A DNA stretch of 40,958 bases from Clostridiales bacterium (GCA_019423835.1 JAHZAR010000011.1:1-40958); one strand, 5' to 3'. Positions 1 to 8,492 are shown, numbered from the stretch's first letter. Numbers and translations are program-made. The notes: generated from the sequence alone by a model not told the origin.

Positions 1-56
1 GTAAAAAGTGCATAGAAAAATCAGAAAACCGAGAGGTTTTATTAAAGTACGGCAAG

Positions 57-100
57 AATCCGGCGTTCTGCTCTGACTATAGAGAGGAGGCCGGATTTTT
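57..100 (+). terminator. Possible rho-independent terminator
   Basis: An 8-bp perfect stem (57-64 pairs with 90-97) closes a 25-base loop and runs into five T residues at 96-100. It would end a rightward transcript entering from outside the window. The long loop makes it a weak example, and the upstream gene cannot be seen. Confidence 0.35.
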
Positions 101-284
101 GTCTATAACGAGCGGAAGTGCCGCTCAATCATCCGCTGTGGATGATTTTGCGACACCCCCTTTATCTTACACCTTTCTGACATCTCTTTTTTCTTCTCTA
201 TTCTCTCCTTTTTCCTCTACCTGCCTGCACCGGCTTCCGTCTTTCATGCAGGCAATCCGGAACAGAAGCTGTCCTCTGATTTCA

Positions 285-1325
285 TCACAGCTGTCCTGCT
301 GCCGCAGAATTTTTTCCTTTCCCTCTCAGCCGGTTTGCAGCAGTCTCTGACTTTCCCCTCTTTTTGGCCTCTTTGCGTGCCTTTGCCCGCTCAGCACGCT
401 TTTTTTTCGCTTCCTCACGGCGCCTGATAATCGTATCTACCCCTGCCTCATCTGTTAACTTTACTGTCTTTACACCAAACACAGAGCCGTCCTCTGACTT
501 TTTAATCCTGATTTTTCCCTTTACAAACCCGTGTTCGGGGCAGACTGACAGACAGAAATAATACCGCTGATTCACGCTAAACCAGCGGATTTTCTTTCGC
601 AGCATGCGGTGACACTTGTAGCAGACCACGTCCGTCACCCGCTTTTCCGCCAGTACCTCCTCCTTCGTTTCCCAGGTCCTCGACACGAATTTCGAGTAAT
701 CGGGAAACTCCAGATAAATCTCCTCCTCCTCTGTTTCCGGAGCCTGATAGTAGTCCACGGAAATATACTCCATCATACTGTAAAAATTCATTTTTCCCAT
801 CACAAGCCCTGTGTACCAGGCATCGTCCAGAGCGCGGTGAAAGGGGCGCTCCTCCTCAATCCCCATTTCCAGAACTGCCGTATCCAGGGACTCTCTCTTT
901 GCATTTCCCTGTATCAGGCTGTAAATTTTCTGCAGATCAAAGTAATACAGAGGCTTGCGAAATGGAAGCTCCATCCCATGGTAAACCATATTCCTCTGAA
1001 GCTCGGTCAAATCCATGGAGCCCCAGGTACAGAAGCGGCAGTCATTTCCGCACCAGTCGAAAAATTCCTTTACCGCCGTCTCGAATTTTTTTCCCTCCCG
1101 CTCCAGCTGTTCTGCCGTGAGGTGCGTTACCTCTGAAATTTTATAGTGCAGTGCCCGGTACACCTGCGGGCGCACCAGACGGCTGAACTCTGACACAATC
1201 CTTAGATTTTCGTCCAGCTTCACCGCTCCGATTTCAATAATCTCGAAGGGCAGGCGATCAACAGATGCCTCCCTGCCACCTGAGCTCTGGTTCCATTCCA
1301 GATCAAGCACAATATAATGTCCCAT
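285..1325 (-). CDS. DEDDh 3'-5' exonuclease with C-terminal Cys cluster
   Basis: This is a DnaQ/KapD-like exonuclease of the DEDDh class, which removes nucleotides from 3' ends of RNA or DNA using two metal ions. The acidic residues are visible: Asp8 and Glu10 in VLDLEWN, Asp105 in WGSMDLTEL, and His163 with Asp168 in HRALDDA. After the nuclease fold, around residues 230-265, comes a CxxC...CxxxCxxH pattern that looks like a small zinc ribbon. The last ~45 residues are a Lys/Arg/Ala-rich tail. I placed the start at the ATG at 1325 because a GGGA Shine-Dalgarno lies 9 bases before it and relatives begin just before the VLDLEWN strand. An in-frame ATG at 1364 would add 13 residues. The gene stands alone. 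Its substrate cannot be told from the sequence. Confidence 0.85.
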   Translation of the reverse strand: MGHYIVLDLEWNQSSGGREASVDRLPFEIIEIGAVKLDENLRIVSEFSRLVRPQVYRALHYKISEVTHLTAEQLEREGKKFETAVKEFFDWCGNDCRFCTWGSMDLTELQRNMVYHGMELPFRKPLYYFDLQKIYSLIQGNAKRESLDTAVLEMGIEEERPFHRALDDAWYTGLVMGKMNFYSMMEYISVDYYQAPETEEEEIYLEFPDYSKFVSRTWETKEEVLAEKRVTDVVCYKCHRMLRKKIRWFSVNQRYYFCLSVCPEHGFVKGKIRIKKSEDGSVFGVKTVKLTDEAGVDTIIRRREEAKKKRAERAKARKEAKKRGKSETAANRLRGKGKNSAAAGQL

Positions 1326-1408
1326 ATCTATCATTCCCAAAATAGCACTGACTCTTTCAAGCATACGTTCTTCAGGCTGTACGGCCCCGCCGTTCTGCCT
1401 GCGTAAAC

Positions 1409-1446
1409 AAAGAGCAGCCCTGCAAGAACGCTTTGGGCTGCTCTTT
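1409..1446 (-). terminator. Hairpin, possible leader terminator
   Basis: A perfect 12-bp stem (1409-1420 with 1435-1446) closes a 14-base loop. Read leftward it is followed by TTTGTTTACG, a weak T tract. No gene ends just before it on the minus strand, so it may be an attenuator in the leader of the exonuclease gene rather than a simple terminator. Confidence 0.4.
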
Positions 1447-1495
1447 ACCTGCTATTAACTTTACCACATTCCATGAAATAAGTCGATGAAAAATT

Positions 1496-1534
1496 TTTCC
1501 GGCCTCTGCCTCTGGAGCAGGAGGAGGCCGGAAA
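1496..1534 (-). terminator. Second hairpin upstream of the exonuclease
   Basis: An 11-bp perfect stem (1496-1506 with 1524-1534) closes a 17-base loop. Leftward it continues with AATTTTT, so it could stop a minus-strand transcript. It sits 52 bases from the 1409-1446 hairpin and may act in the same leader. Confidence 0.35.
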
Positions 1535-1843
1535 CGTACCTTCCGAATCAATGGCTCTTTGACTTTTTGTATTTGAATGATTTTAAAAATTGAATAATTA
1601 TTCATAAAAACAATAATAAATTCTCCTGTATAAACCCGGCTTTTATTCATTATTTTACATTTTTACTCATCAGCCTTTACTGCTGAGATTTCAGACAGGT
1701 ATCTGCCTCTGAAACTGTATGAGACATAACCTGGTATCATGCCCGAGTTTTTATCACTTGAAGCTTTTCCAGGCTCTGCAGCCTGTTTTCCGACTGCTGT
1801 TTTTGCGTTCAAATCTAATCGCACACCAGCTCTTCCTTGATGA

Positions 1844-1859
1844 TGTTTCACGTGAAACA
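1844..1859. other. parS site 1
   Basis: TGTTTCACGTGAAACA is the perfect palindromic form of the Firmicute parS centromere bound by ParB/Spo0J. It is the outermost of five in the window, about 28 kb left of oriC, and lies in a gene-free stretch. Confidence 0.93.
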
Positions 1860-2167
1860 ATTTCCGATGTCAGCAAAGGGAAGATCCGTATGGCTCAGGC
1901 GTCAGTCAAACTCCCTCCACATAGTTTTCCAGCCTCTGGAAAGAACAGACTGCACGGTTCTGTAGAATCCATTCAAATGTTCCTTCTGCATATTTATGCT
2001 TTTTATATCTCTTATTTTCTCCTTTTCCCCCTGTTTTAAAATGTATATTTATATGCTTTGATACAGTGGTCTGCTGGTTTAGTTCCGATTGTTTGGCTTC
2101 CATTTTTCTCTGGATCCCACGTCCCGAAGAGGCTTCTCTTTCCTGTTTTTTTCTTTTCTCATTTTCC

Positions 2168-2196
2168 TTGCTCCGCCTCACAGTTTACACTATAAT
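2168..2196 (+). promoter_or_regulatory. Sigma-A-type promoter of the ABC transporter gene
   Basis: TTGCTC at 2168-2173 and TATAAT at 2191-2196 are separated by 17 bases. They precede the ABC transporter start by about 65 bases. The -10 is a perfect match and the -35 matches at four positions. Confidence 0.55.
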
Positions 2197-2260
2197 TAAT
2201 AGTATTGGCCGTATATAAGATTTCCGGCCTCAATCGAAACTTTTCTGCAAGGAGACTGCC

Positions 2261-3994
2261 ATGCATACACTGAAACGATTTATTCACTACTACCGGCCTT
2301 ACCAGGCTGTATTTTATCTGGATCTCCTCTGTGCGGCGGTGATCAGCACTGTGGATCTCCTCTATCCCCAGATTCTTCGCACCCTTACCAGAACCCTCTT
2401 TACCGAGGACAGCTCTGTCATCCTGAAAGCGCTCCTCCCCATCGGCCTGGGCCTCTTCACAATGTATGTGATCCAAAGCCTGTGCAAATATTACGTCAGC
2501 TATCAGGGGCACATGATGGGCGCTCAGATGGAACGGGATATGCGCCAACAGCTTTTTGATCACTATGAACGGCTGTCCTTTTCCTACTATGACAGCAACA
2601 ACTCCGGCCAGATGATGAGCAGGCTGGTTTCCGATTTGTTTGATATTGCGGAATTTGCCCATCATGGACCAGAGAACCTGTTTATTTCCCTGATCAAAAT
2701 CATTGGCTCCTTTATCTTTCTCTTCCTCATCAACTGGCGCCTGGCTCTTCCTCTCGTTTTGCTCGTTATCTGCATGTTTCTGTTCTCTCTGGGCCAAAAC
2801 GGAAGGATGCAGGTAACCTTTATGGATAACCGCCGCCGGATCGGTGATGTGAATGCAAGCCTGCAGGATACCCTGGCCGGCATCCGTGTTGTCCAGTCCT
2901 TTGCCAATGAAAAGGTAGAAAGAGAGAAATTCCAAAAAAGCAACCACTGCTTTCTCCTTTCCAAGGATGCCAATTACCGCTGTATGGGCAGCTTTATGGG
3001 ATGCAACCTGTTTTTTCAGGGCATGATGTATCTGGTGACTCTGGTCTACGGCGGATATCTGATTGCCCATGGAGCAATGGATGTAGCAGATCTGGCCATG
3101 TATGCCCTCTATATAGGTATTTTTATCAGTCCGATACAGATCCTGGTGGAGCTGACAGAGATGATGCAGAAGGGACTCTCCGGCTTTCGCCGCTTTCTGA
3201 CTGTCATGGACACAGAACCTGAGATCAAAAATCTGCCGGGCGCTGTTCCTCTTACAGATGTGAAGGGTGATGTAGAGTACAGGCACGTCAGCTTCTCCTA
3301 CCAGGAAGAGGAGCCTGTACTCTCTGATATCTCCTTCCATATCCCGGCGGGACGCTCTGTTGCGCTGGTGGGACCGTCTGGCGGCGGAAAAACCACCATC
3401 TGTTCCCTCCTGCCCCGCTTTTATGACGTCACAGAGGGCGCCGTTTTTATCGATGGAAAGGATATTCGAAGCCTCACTCTGGAAAGCCTCAGAAGCCAGA
3501 TTGGCATCGTCCAGCAGGACGTATATCTCTTCTGCGGGACAGTCCGCGAGAACATTGCCTACGGAAAGCCCGGGGCCTCTGAGGAGGAAATTATTGCAGC
3601 TGCCAGAAAAGCCAATATCCACGAGTTTATCGAGTCGCTGCCTGACGGCTATGATACCTTTGTGGGAGAGCGGGGGACACGTCTCTCCGGCGGTCAGAAA
3701 CAGCGTATTTCCATTGCCCGGGTTTTCCTGAAAAATCCCCCTGTCCTGATTCTCGACGAGGCTACCAGCGCTCTGGACAATGAGAGTGAACGCCATATTC
3801 AGAAGAGTCTGGAAGAGCTGTCCAAAGACAGGACAACCATCACCATCGCCCACCGTCTCTCCACCATCCGGAATGCAGACGAGATCATTGTTATCAATGA
3901 AAACGGCATTGCGGAGCGCGGAAATCACAGAGAGCTGCTGGCGCAGGACGGCATTTACTCTCATTACTACAGCATGCAGTTTGAAGGGCTGTAA
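2261..3994 (+). CDS. ABC transporter, fused permease and ATPase (half-transporter)
   Basis: This is an exporter-type ABC protein with an N-terminal six-helix membrane domain (about residues 15-310) fused to an ATPase domain. Such proteins dimerise and export lipids, peptides or drugs at the cost of ATP. The nucleotide-binding motifs are complete: Walker A GPSGGGKTT near residue 370, signature LSGGQKQ near 475, Walker B VLILDEATSALD near 495, and the switch histidine in TIAHRLS near 528. The 577-residue length is normal. The start has AAGGAG at 2249-2254. It has no partner half-transporter next to it, so a homodimer is likely. It is transcribed toward oriC, against the leftward fork. The substrate is unknown. 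Confidence 0.92.
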   Translation: MHTLKRFIHYYRPYQAVFYLDLLCAAVISTVDLLYPQILRTLTRTLFTEDSSVILKALLPIGLGLFTMYVIQSLCKYYVSYQGHMMGAQMERDMRQQLFDHYERLSFSYYDSNNSGQMMSRLVSDLFDIAEFAHHGPENLFISLIKIIGSFIFLFLINWRLALPLVLLVICMFLFSLGQNGRMQVTFMDNRRRIGDVNASLQDTLAGIRVVQSFANEKVEREKFQKSNHCFLLSKDANYRCMGSFMGCNLFFQGMMYLVTLVYGGYLIAHGAMDVADLAMYALYIGIFISPIQILVELTEMMQKGLSGFRRFLTVMDTEPEIKNLPGAVPLTDVKGDVEYRHVSFSYQEEEPVLSDISFHIPAGRSVALVGPSGGGKTTICSLLPRFYDVTEGAVFIDGKDIRSLTLESLRSQIGIVQQDVYLFCGTVRENIAYGKPGASEEEIIAAARKANIHEFIESLPDGYDTFVGERGTRLSGGQKQRISIARVFLKNPPVLILDEATSALDNESERHIQKSLEELSKDRTTITIAHRLSTIRNADEIIVINENGIAERGNHRELLAQDGIYSHYYSMQFEGL

Positions 3995-4109
3995 ATCCTT
4001 TGCATTTTCTGACAGGGCTGTATGTTTCACTCTTTCCTGAGCACAGCAGGTGAGATTTCTCCTGAAGGAGCGGAGTTGATGCAGAAAAATTAGTGAAATT
4101 AAAAGTACC

Positions 4110-4161
4110 AAAAAATACGCCTTGTACCAGAGGTAAATTACTCTGACAAGACGTATTTTTT
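4110..4161. terminator. Bidirectional terminator between convergent genes
   Basis: A 16-base arm at 4110-4125 pairs with 4146-4161 with one mismatch. The arms carry A6 on the left and T6 on the right, so the hairpin has a U tract in both directions. It separates the rightward ABC gene from the leftward MFS gene. Confidence 0.8.
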
Positions 4162-4268
4162 GCTTCCGATTTAACGAAACCCTTCTGCAGGATTTTATAT
4201 TCTGCAGCAGCTTCTGCCTGGGAGAGACGTTTCAGATTAAATTCTGCTTTTCCCTGGTTCCTTCCCTT

Positions 4269-5675
4269 TTATATATTCTGTTCCCTTCTGACACCAAAAA
4301 CAGAGATCAGCAGCAAAATCGCAGAGACAGCCGCCATACACAAGAAGGCTATATTCATCCCATGTATCAAAGCCCTCCCCCCATAAGAGACAGCGGAGCC
4401 TTCACTAACCGCAGTCATAATCCCGACAAACACGGCAGATCCGATGGAACCTGCAATTGTTCGAAAAGAGGTGAGCAGGGAGGAGGCATCGGCCACCTTT
4501 TTGATATGAATACTGCCTGTTCCCCAGGTCAGCAGCGGCATCATCAGACTGCCAATGGAAACATTGCGTATCACATTCAATCCTGCAGCTATCCAGAGAG
4601 GCGTACTCAGAGTCAGAAAATACATTCCAATATTGCTGAGCACCATAGTGGCTGAGCCAATGACAAACAGCCTTTTAATCCCCATTTTATCGTAGACTCT
4701 CCCTGCAAACGGGCTTACAAAGGTTGTGGCAAAGGACCCCGGCAATGTGACAAGACCAGAAATAACGGCCGAATATCCCATGACACTCTGTACATAGAGA
4801 GGCATCAGCACGGAGGAACCCATCATTACAAAATAGAGGAGCATGCTGGCAATCACACTCACCCTGTAGCTGCGGTTTCTCAGTATCTTCACATCGAGAA
4901 AGGGCTTCTCCAGCCCGCACTGGCGCACCGCAAACAGCATACTGAATACCATACCGCTTAAAAGAGGTATTCCGGCCTGTACGCTGACAAGACCAAAGCT
5001 GCTGATATTTCCGATTCCAAGTGTAATTCCGCCAAATCCGATGATGCTCTCTGCAAAGGAGATCACATCAAATTTCTTTTCCTGGATTTCCAGGACATCT
5101 TCAAAGGCAAGACAGGATAGGACAAACGATAAGGACATGATAACTAAAACAACATAGAAAATTGATTTCCAGCCAAAGGCGTCTATCAGAAATCCGGCAA
5201 GTGTCGGTGCGATAATCGGAGCTGCCGTCGCAGCCAGTCCATAGGTTCCCATCATGGTTCCCTTTTTTTCAACGGGATAAACAGTCAGGATAACAACCTG
5301 AGCTGCAGACATCAATATTCCATTTCCGCATGCCTGTAAAATTCTTCCCGCCATCATCCAGCCAAAGCTGCCTGCAAAAATGCTGAGCAGAAGTCCGGCG
5401 ATAAAGCCTCCGATTCCTGCCAGATATAATTTTTTCGTGGGAAAGCGGGTGATGAGAAACGCTGTCAGCGGCATAACAATTCCCATCGCCAGAGAATATC
5501 CGCTTGTCACCCACTGCCCGATGGATGTGCTGATGTGAAAAAACTGTACCAGATTGGGCAGTGCTGTGGTCATGGCCGTTGACAGCAGGGAGGACGCGAT
5601 CCCAGAAACAACCAGACAGATAAAAATCCAGGTCCTTTTCGTGTCTGTCAGCTGCACGCTTTTCTTATTTTCCAT
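4269..5675 (-). CDS. MFS drug efflux transporter, DHA2/EmrB-QacA type
   Basis: A 468-residue, highly hydrophobic protein with about 14 predicted membrane helices. It belongs to the drug:H+ antiporter-2 branch of the major facilitator superfamily, which expels amphipathic compounds using the proton gradient. The segment TYGLAATAAPIIAPTLAGFL near residues 145-165 matches the antiporter motif C region, and helix 1 has the family pattern ending in TALPNLVQFF. The gene overlaps the end of the upstream MarR gene by 11 bases, so the two are translationally coupled and the regulator probably controls the pump. It ends at a bidirectional hairpin. The substrate is not predictable. Confidence 0.9.
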   Translation of the reverse strand: MENKKSVQLTDTKRTWIFICLVVSGIASSLLSTAMTTALPNLVQFFHISTSIGQWVTSGYSLAMGIVMPLTAFLITRFPTKKLYLAGIGGFIAGLLLSIFAGSFGWMMAGRILQACGNGILMSAAQVVILTVYPVEKKGTMMGTYGLAATAAPIIAPTLAGFLIDAFGWKSIFYVVLVIMSLSFVLSCLAFEDVLEIQEKKFDVISFAESIIGFGGITLGIGNISSFGLVSVQAGIPLLSGMVFSMLFAVRQCGLEKPFLDVKILRNRSYRVSVIASMLLYFVMMGSSVLMPLYVQSVMGYSAVISGLVTLPGSFATTFVSPFAGRVYDKMGIKRLFVIGSATMVLSNIGMYFLTLSTPLWIAAGLNVIRNVSIGSLMMPLLTWGTGSIHIKKVADASSLLTSFRTIAGSIGSAVFVGIMTAVSEGSAVSYGGRALIHGMNIAFLCMAAVSAILLLISVFGVRREQNI

Positions 5676-6126
5676 CGGTTTCCTCCATTCTGTGCCATAC
5701 TCTCAAATTGAGATTTTCTGTCATCTGGCTTAAATTTTTTTCCGTTAAATGGATCTGTTCATCTGTAATTCCTCTGGTCAGTACCTTGTAAAAAGAACGG
5801 TGAATTCTTTTAATCTCTTCAGCCGCCGGCATCGCCTGTTCTGTTAAAAACAGCCGCTTGATCCTCCGATCCTTTTCATCGCAGGCTTCCCGGACATAAC
5901 CGATTTCCACCAGTTTTTTAATGCTTTTGGTCAGTGTGGCCTTATCTACGCGGATACACTCTACCATCTCCTGCTGGGAAGCTCCGGGATGGTCATAAAT
6001 ATATTCCACATAGAATTGCTGTCCCCATCCAATTTCCGACTCTTTCAGCCCATGATCATAATACATTTTCATAAGCCTGTCTAAGATGGAAATGTACCGT
6101 CCTATATCTGGAAAACAGTTTCTCAT
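5665..6126 (-). CDS. MarR-family transcriptional regulator
   Basis: A 153-residue winged-helix protein of the MarR family, dimeric regulators that usually repress a neighbouring efflux gene until a phenolic or drug ligand binds. The recognition region reads HPGASQQEMVECIRVDKATL around residues 51-70, and the wing contains CDEKDRRIKRLFLT, the family's DxRxxxxxLT pattern. The start is supported by AGGAGGG just upstream. Its 3' end overlaps the MFS gene, so both form an operon with their own promoter (6158-6186) and the protein probably also controls itself. Confidence 0.9.
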   Translation of the reverse strand: MRNCFPDIGRYISILDRLMKMYYDHGLKESEIGWGQQFYVEYIYDHPGASQQEMVECIRVDKATLTKSIKKLVEIGYVREACDEKDRRIKRLFLTEQAMPAAEEIKRIHRSFYKVLTRGITDEQIHLTEKNLSQMTENLNLRVWHRMEETDGK

Positions 6127-6157
6127 TAATCTCCCTCCTCATTGAACTGACTTATCC

Positions 6158-6186
6158 AGTATACCAAAAATTAGTAGCGTCCGCAA
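6158..6186 (-). promoter_or_regulatory. Promoter of the marR-MFS operon
   Basis: On the minus strand TTGCGG (6181-6186) and TATACT (6158-6163) are 17 bases apart. They lie 32 bases upstream of the MarR start codon. A MarR operator probably overlaps this site, but I see no clear long palindrome. Confidence 0.6.
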
Positions 6187-6339
6187 CCTTTTCTCTTCAT
6201 TTTGGGTAGCAGACAACAGCAGACGCTCATTTTGACTGCCGGAGAGGAATGCTTCACAGTATTATTTTCTCTCTGCCGAAGCAGAATTCTGTCCGGCAGT
6301 GCTGTATTTACAAAGAAACTCTCGGAATTGGAAGTTTAA

Positions 6340-6491
6340 GAAGTCGCCGCCACCCGTCAAACGGGTGGCTCAGCGGACGGGTGTAACCCTTTGTTGCTAG
6401 GCAGTGTCTCAAGGCGCTGGCTTTCGCTTTGCTCAAGCCACTCTCTGCTTTTCACTCATAGCTGCCCCTAAAGGGGCGTTCGGATTACCGA
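6340..6491 (-). mobile_element. IS200/IS605-type element end (remnant)
   Basis: This stretch follows the tnpA fragment and contains a near-terminal hairpin, GCCACCCGT (6349-6357) pairing with ACGGGTGGC (6361-6369) over a 3-base loop. Further hairpins are GCCCC/GGGGC at 6464-6477 and ACCCTT/AAGGGT at 6495-6508. IS200/IS605 elements have no terminal inverted repeats and are recognised through such subterminal hairpins. The true border is probably near 6330-6345 but is not marked by anything decisive. Confidence 0.6.
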
Positions 6492-6650
6492 CTAACCCTT
6501 AAAAGGGTCTTCGTATTCTTTCACACTTAATTTATCCAGCAGTATATCCGGCTTCTCCCGTTCTTGTATATACTTCCGGATGGTGTCCCCATTCAACCCT
6601 ACCATGCTTATGTAATATCCTTCCGACCAGAAATGTCTGTTGATGAAATT
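6492..6650 (-). pseudogene. tnpA: IS200/IS605 TnpA (Y1 transposase), C-terminal fragment
   Basis: Read on the minus strand in the frame ending at the TAG at 6492-6494, this gives about 52 residues that match the C-terminus of Y1 HuH transposases. They include NRHFWSEGYYIS, a short Gly-Asp-Thr-Ile-Arg-Lys stretch, and the end KLSVKEYEDPF. The catalytic HUH motif and the tyrosine would lie upstream and are missing. The fragment begins abruptly at 6650, where the sequence switches to an alcohol dehydrogenase in another frame, so it cannot make an active enzyme. Confidence 0.8.
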
Positions 6651-7304
6651 CTTGTGTGATGACAGAGGAGATATTATATTTTTTACTCTCCATTATTCTG
6701 AGGACATCCTGAACATCTTCCGGGAAATACCCACCTGAACCAATCAAAGATTGCTGAGCATAAGTCATACGAAGAATATCTGCTGGCCGCTGACCAGCAA
6801 GTACAGTTACCACGACCATCCGGCTTCCAATCTTGCCACTGGTCAAAAACTGTTCCAAAATGGCCGGTGCCCCAGCGGCGTCCAGATAGATGTCCGCATC
6901 TGGAACTATGTCATCGAGACCGTGAGCGGGTCCGAATAGCGTGGAGGCTGTCTCATTCAGATCCTCCTGCCCAGTATTACAAGTCGGGAAACCAAGCCTG
7001 CGAACTTTCTCCAGCTGAAAATCCGGCAGGTCGCACACCAGCACCTCGCGGCAGCCAAATTCCTTCAAGGCGATGGCCGCTGCAATACCGATGGTACCTG
7101 CTCCAAAAACAATGGCGTTTTCTCCAGCTTGGGGCTGCGATCTCCTGTGACCGGTTCCCGGTCCCCATGCTGGCAGACGGCCACATCAGTGCCACAGATG
7201 CTAGCGTAAATGGTTTTCAGCAAGACATCGTGCAGACCACAGACAGGTGTTGGCTTATCTGCTATGGCGATGTTTTTCTTTCCGTTATAAATAGCTGCTT
7301 TCAT
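6651..7304 (-). pseudogene. Zinc-type alcohol dehydrogenase, doubly truncated
   Basis: The start is a normal medium-chain dehydrogenase: SD AAGGGA, then MKAAIYNGKKNIAIADKPTP and the zinc-ligand motif SICGTDVAV. At about 7140-7180 it jumps, out of frame, to the Rossmann domain, which reads ENAIVFGAGTIGIAAA in the next frame. Roughly 110-120 residues that should lie between, with the remaining zinc ligands, are gone. The Rossmann part continues through KEFGCREVLVCDLPDFQLE to SSVITQEF and is then cut by the transposase fragment at 6650. The gene starts 10 bases after the 123-residue membrane protein gene and was once its operon partner. No enzyme can be made. Confidence 0.8.
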
Positions 7305-7314
7305 GATTTTTCCC

Positions 7315-7686
7315 TTACTTGATTCCTTTCACCAGCGGGATCAGCATCAGCAGAACTACGATGCCCACCAGACCGACCACAATGCCGAGGAACATCTTAC
7401 CAAACACCATTGTCAGGCACATACCAACGCCCAGAAGCAGGGCACCCAGTACGCCAACGACCACGGAGCCAACCGTTTTTGCGTTGAGCCTGATGGGGGC
7501 TTTACCTTCCATCTTCCGCCAGAGCAGCACGGTGACAAGCAGAACTACAAGGCCAATGACGCCGCAGACAATGCCCTGATTGAACATTCCCCATTCCGGC
7601 AGCAGGGCCATACACATACCCAGCGCAAAGAAAACGACCCCGATGGTCCCCAGGATCAGCGCCGCGAAATTACTTTTTTTCATCAT
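7315..7686 (-). CDS. Small hydrophobic membrane protein
   Basis: A 123-residue protein with four evident membrane helices in two hairpins (about 9-27, 36-55, 72-90 and 96-118), separated by a short basic loop with WRKMEGKAP. I do not recognise a family. The two halves resemble each other in pattern (hydrophobic helix, Gly-rich turn, hydrophobic helix), as in an internal duplication. AGGAGG lies 5-8 bases before two consecutive ATG codons. It heads a unit with the broken dehydrogenase, behind a direct-repeat site (7771-7788) shared with two other transcription units of the cassette. That context suggests envelope stress or sensing, but the function is unknown. Confidence 0.75.
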   Translation of the reverse strand: MMKKSNFAALILGTIGVVFFALGMCMALLPEWGMFNQGIVCGVIGLVVLLVTVLLWRKMEGKAPIRLNAKTVGSVVVGVLGALLLGVGMCLTMVFGKMFLGIVVGLVGIVVLLMLIPLVKGIK

Positions 7687-7731
7687 GAAATCCTCCTAAT
7701 GATTTAATATTCTTCAATGAGCCATTGCTCA

Positions 7732-8410
7732 TCAACTGAAGCTATGATACAGTACCTTTATTTCTCTTGTGTTTGAGTTTTGTTTGAGAAATATTAAAAG
7801 TGCCGCAGCTAAAAAAAGAATTTGTACGCCCAGTCCCAGGTTCGGAGCGGCAAGGGATAGGAACAGGTCCAATAAAAAGAGGAAAGCGACCCCAGCGCAT
7901 CCCCAGATCAGTCTCCGCTTGGGCATGCGTTCCAAGACCCGCCAGAAAAGAGGGGCCAGCCCATAAGCCGCGGCCATACCGGCCAGCGCAAAGAACAACA
8001 GGCTCATAGCGCAGATCCGACGGTTTATATTGAGAAAGTAACCAGTATAGTCCCACCATTTAGCGTGAAACATCTGTTCCAGCCGCCAAGAGGTTACATA
8101 CTCCACAACCGCACAGATACCCATACAGGTTAGAAAATAGCAAAACCGGCCGCCGTCCTGCCTTGCGGTGGAGCAACACCATCAGTACCGCCCCTACGCC
8201 ATAGATGGGTGCCCACGGGCCATGCAGTACGCCTCGATAGGACAGTGCCAACTCCCAAAAGCTGTATTCCGCGCTGTGCTGTACCCAGAAAACGATGACC
8301 TCCCACAGCCAGCCGCATACGCTGGCGGCAAAGAAAAAGGTAAGGCAGGGCAATATGGAATGATTTCGTACTTTAGAAACCGCTGATGCGGCAGTATTGC
8401 TTTTATTCAT
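7732..8410 (-). pseudogene. Putative ABC-transporter permease-like membrane protein (PF06541-like), frameshifted
   Basis: Two frames together make one protein of about 225 residues. Frame 1 (from 8410) reads CGWLWEVIVFW ... RGVLHGPWAPIYGVGAVL ... RRPVLLF; frame 2 goes on with VVEYVTSWRLEQMFHAKWWDYTGYFLN to the stop at 7732. The phrases GPWxPIYG, EYxTSWxLE and AKWWDY are typical of the CmpB/PF06541 family of multi-helix membrane proteins of unknown function. The switch falls in the T4 run (A4 at 8134-8137 on the plus strand); three T would restore the frame. It could be real loss, a phase-variable tract or a sequencing error. An operator-like repeat lies upstream at 8472-8486. Confidence 0.75.
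7744..7788 (-). promoter_or_regulatory. Response-regulator direct repeat and promoter, copy A
   Basis: On the plus strand 7771-7788 reads GTTTGAGTTTTGTTTGAG, two GTTTGAG units spaced 11 bases, the geometry bound by OmpR/PhoB-family regulators. A -10-like TATCAT (minus strand, 7744-7749) follows 21 bases downstream, ahead of the 123-residue membrane protein gene. The site lies inside the 3' end of the frameshifted permease gene. Confidence 0.5.
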
Positions 8411-8444
8411 CAGAGTTCCCCCTCATTTCCTGTTTTCTGACCTG

Positions 8445-8492
8445 ATTTTACCTGTCCTTTGTTTGGCCTCCGTTTGAATTTTGTTTCTCAAA
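8445..8492 (-). promoter_or_regulatory. Response-regulator direct repeat and promoter, copy B
   Basis: GTTTGAATTTTGTTT (8472-8486, plus strand) is a second copy of the motif. The minus-strand -10-like TAAAAT (8445-8450) is again exactly 21 bases downstream. It precedes the PF06541-like gene start at 8410. Confidence 0.5.

Larger units (their letters stand above)
1326..2167. other. Gene-free region with hairpins and a parS site
   Basis: No convincing gene lies here; short open frames on both strands lack ribosome sites and family resemblance. It holds two strong hairpins (1409-1446 and 1496-1534), a perfect 14-base palindrome TGAATAATTATTCA at 1591-1604 that could be an operator, and a parS site at 1844-1859. 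The hairpins and palindrome lie upstream of the leftward exonuclease gene and may belong to its leader. Confidence 0.6.

Noticed and set aside
1719..2039. A 106-codon plus-strand open frame covering parS site 1
   Set aside because: No ribosome site, no recognisable sequence, and it crosses a functional DNA element.
2159..4111. A 650-codon open frame on the minus strand opposite the ABC transporter
   Set aside because: It is fully antisense to a gene with all ABC motifs, shows no family resemblance, and is an effect of codon use on the other strand.
6127..6340. Possible further gene between marR and the insertion-sequence remnant
   Set aside because: No open frame of useful length; only the promoter of marR is supported.
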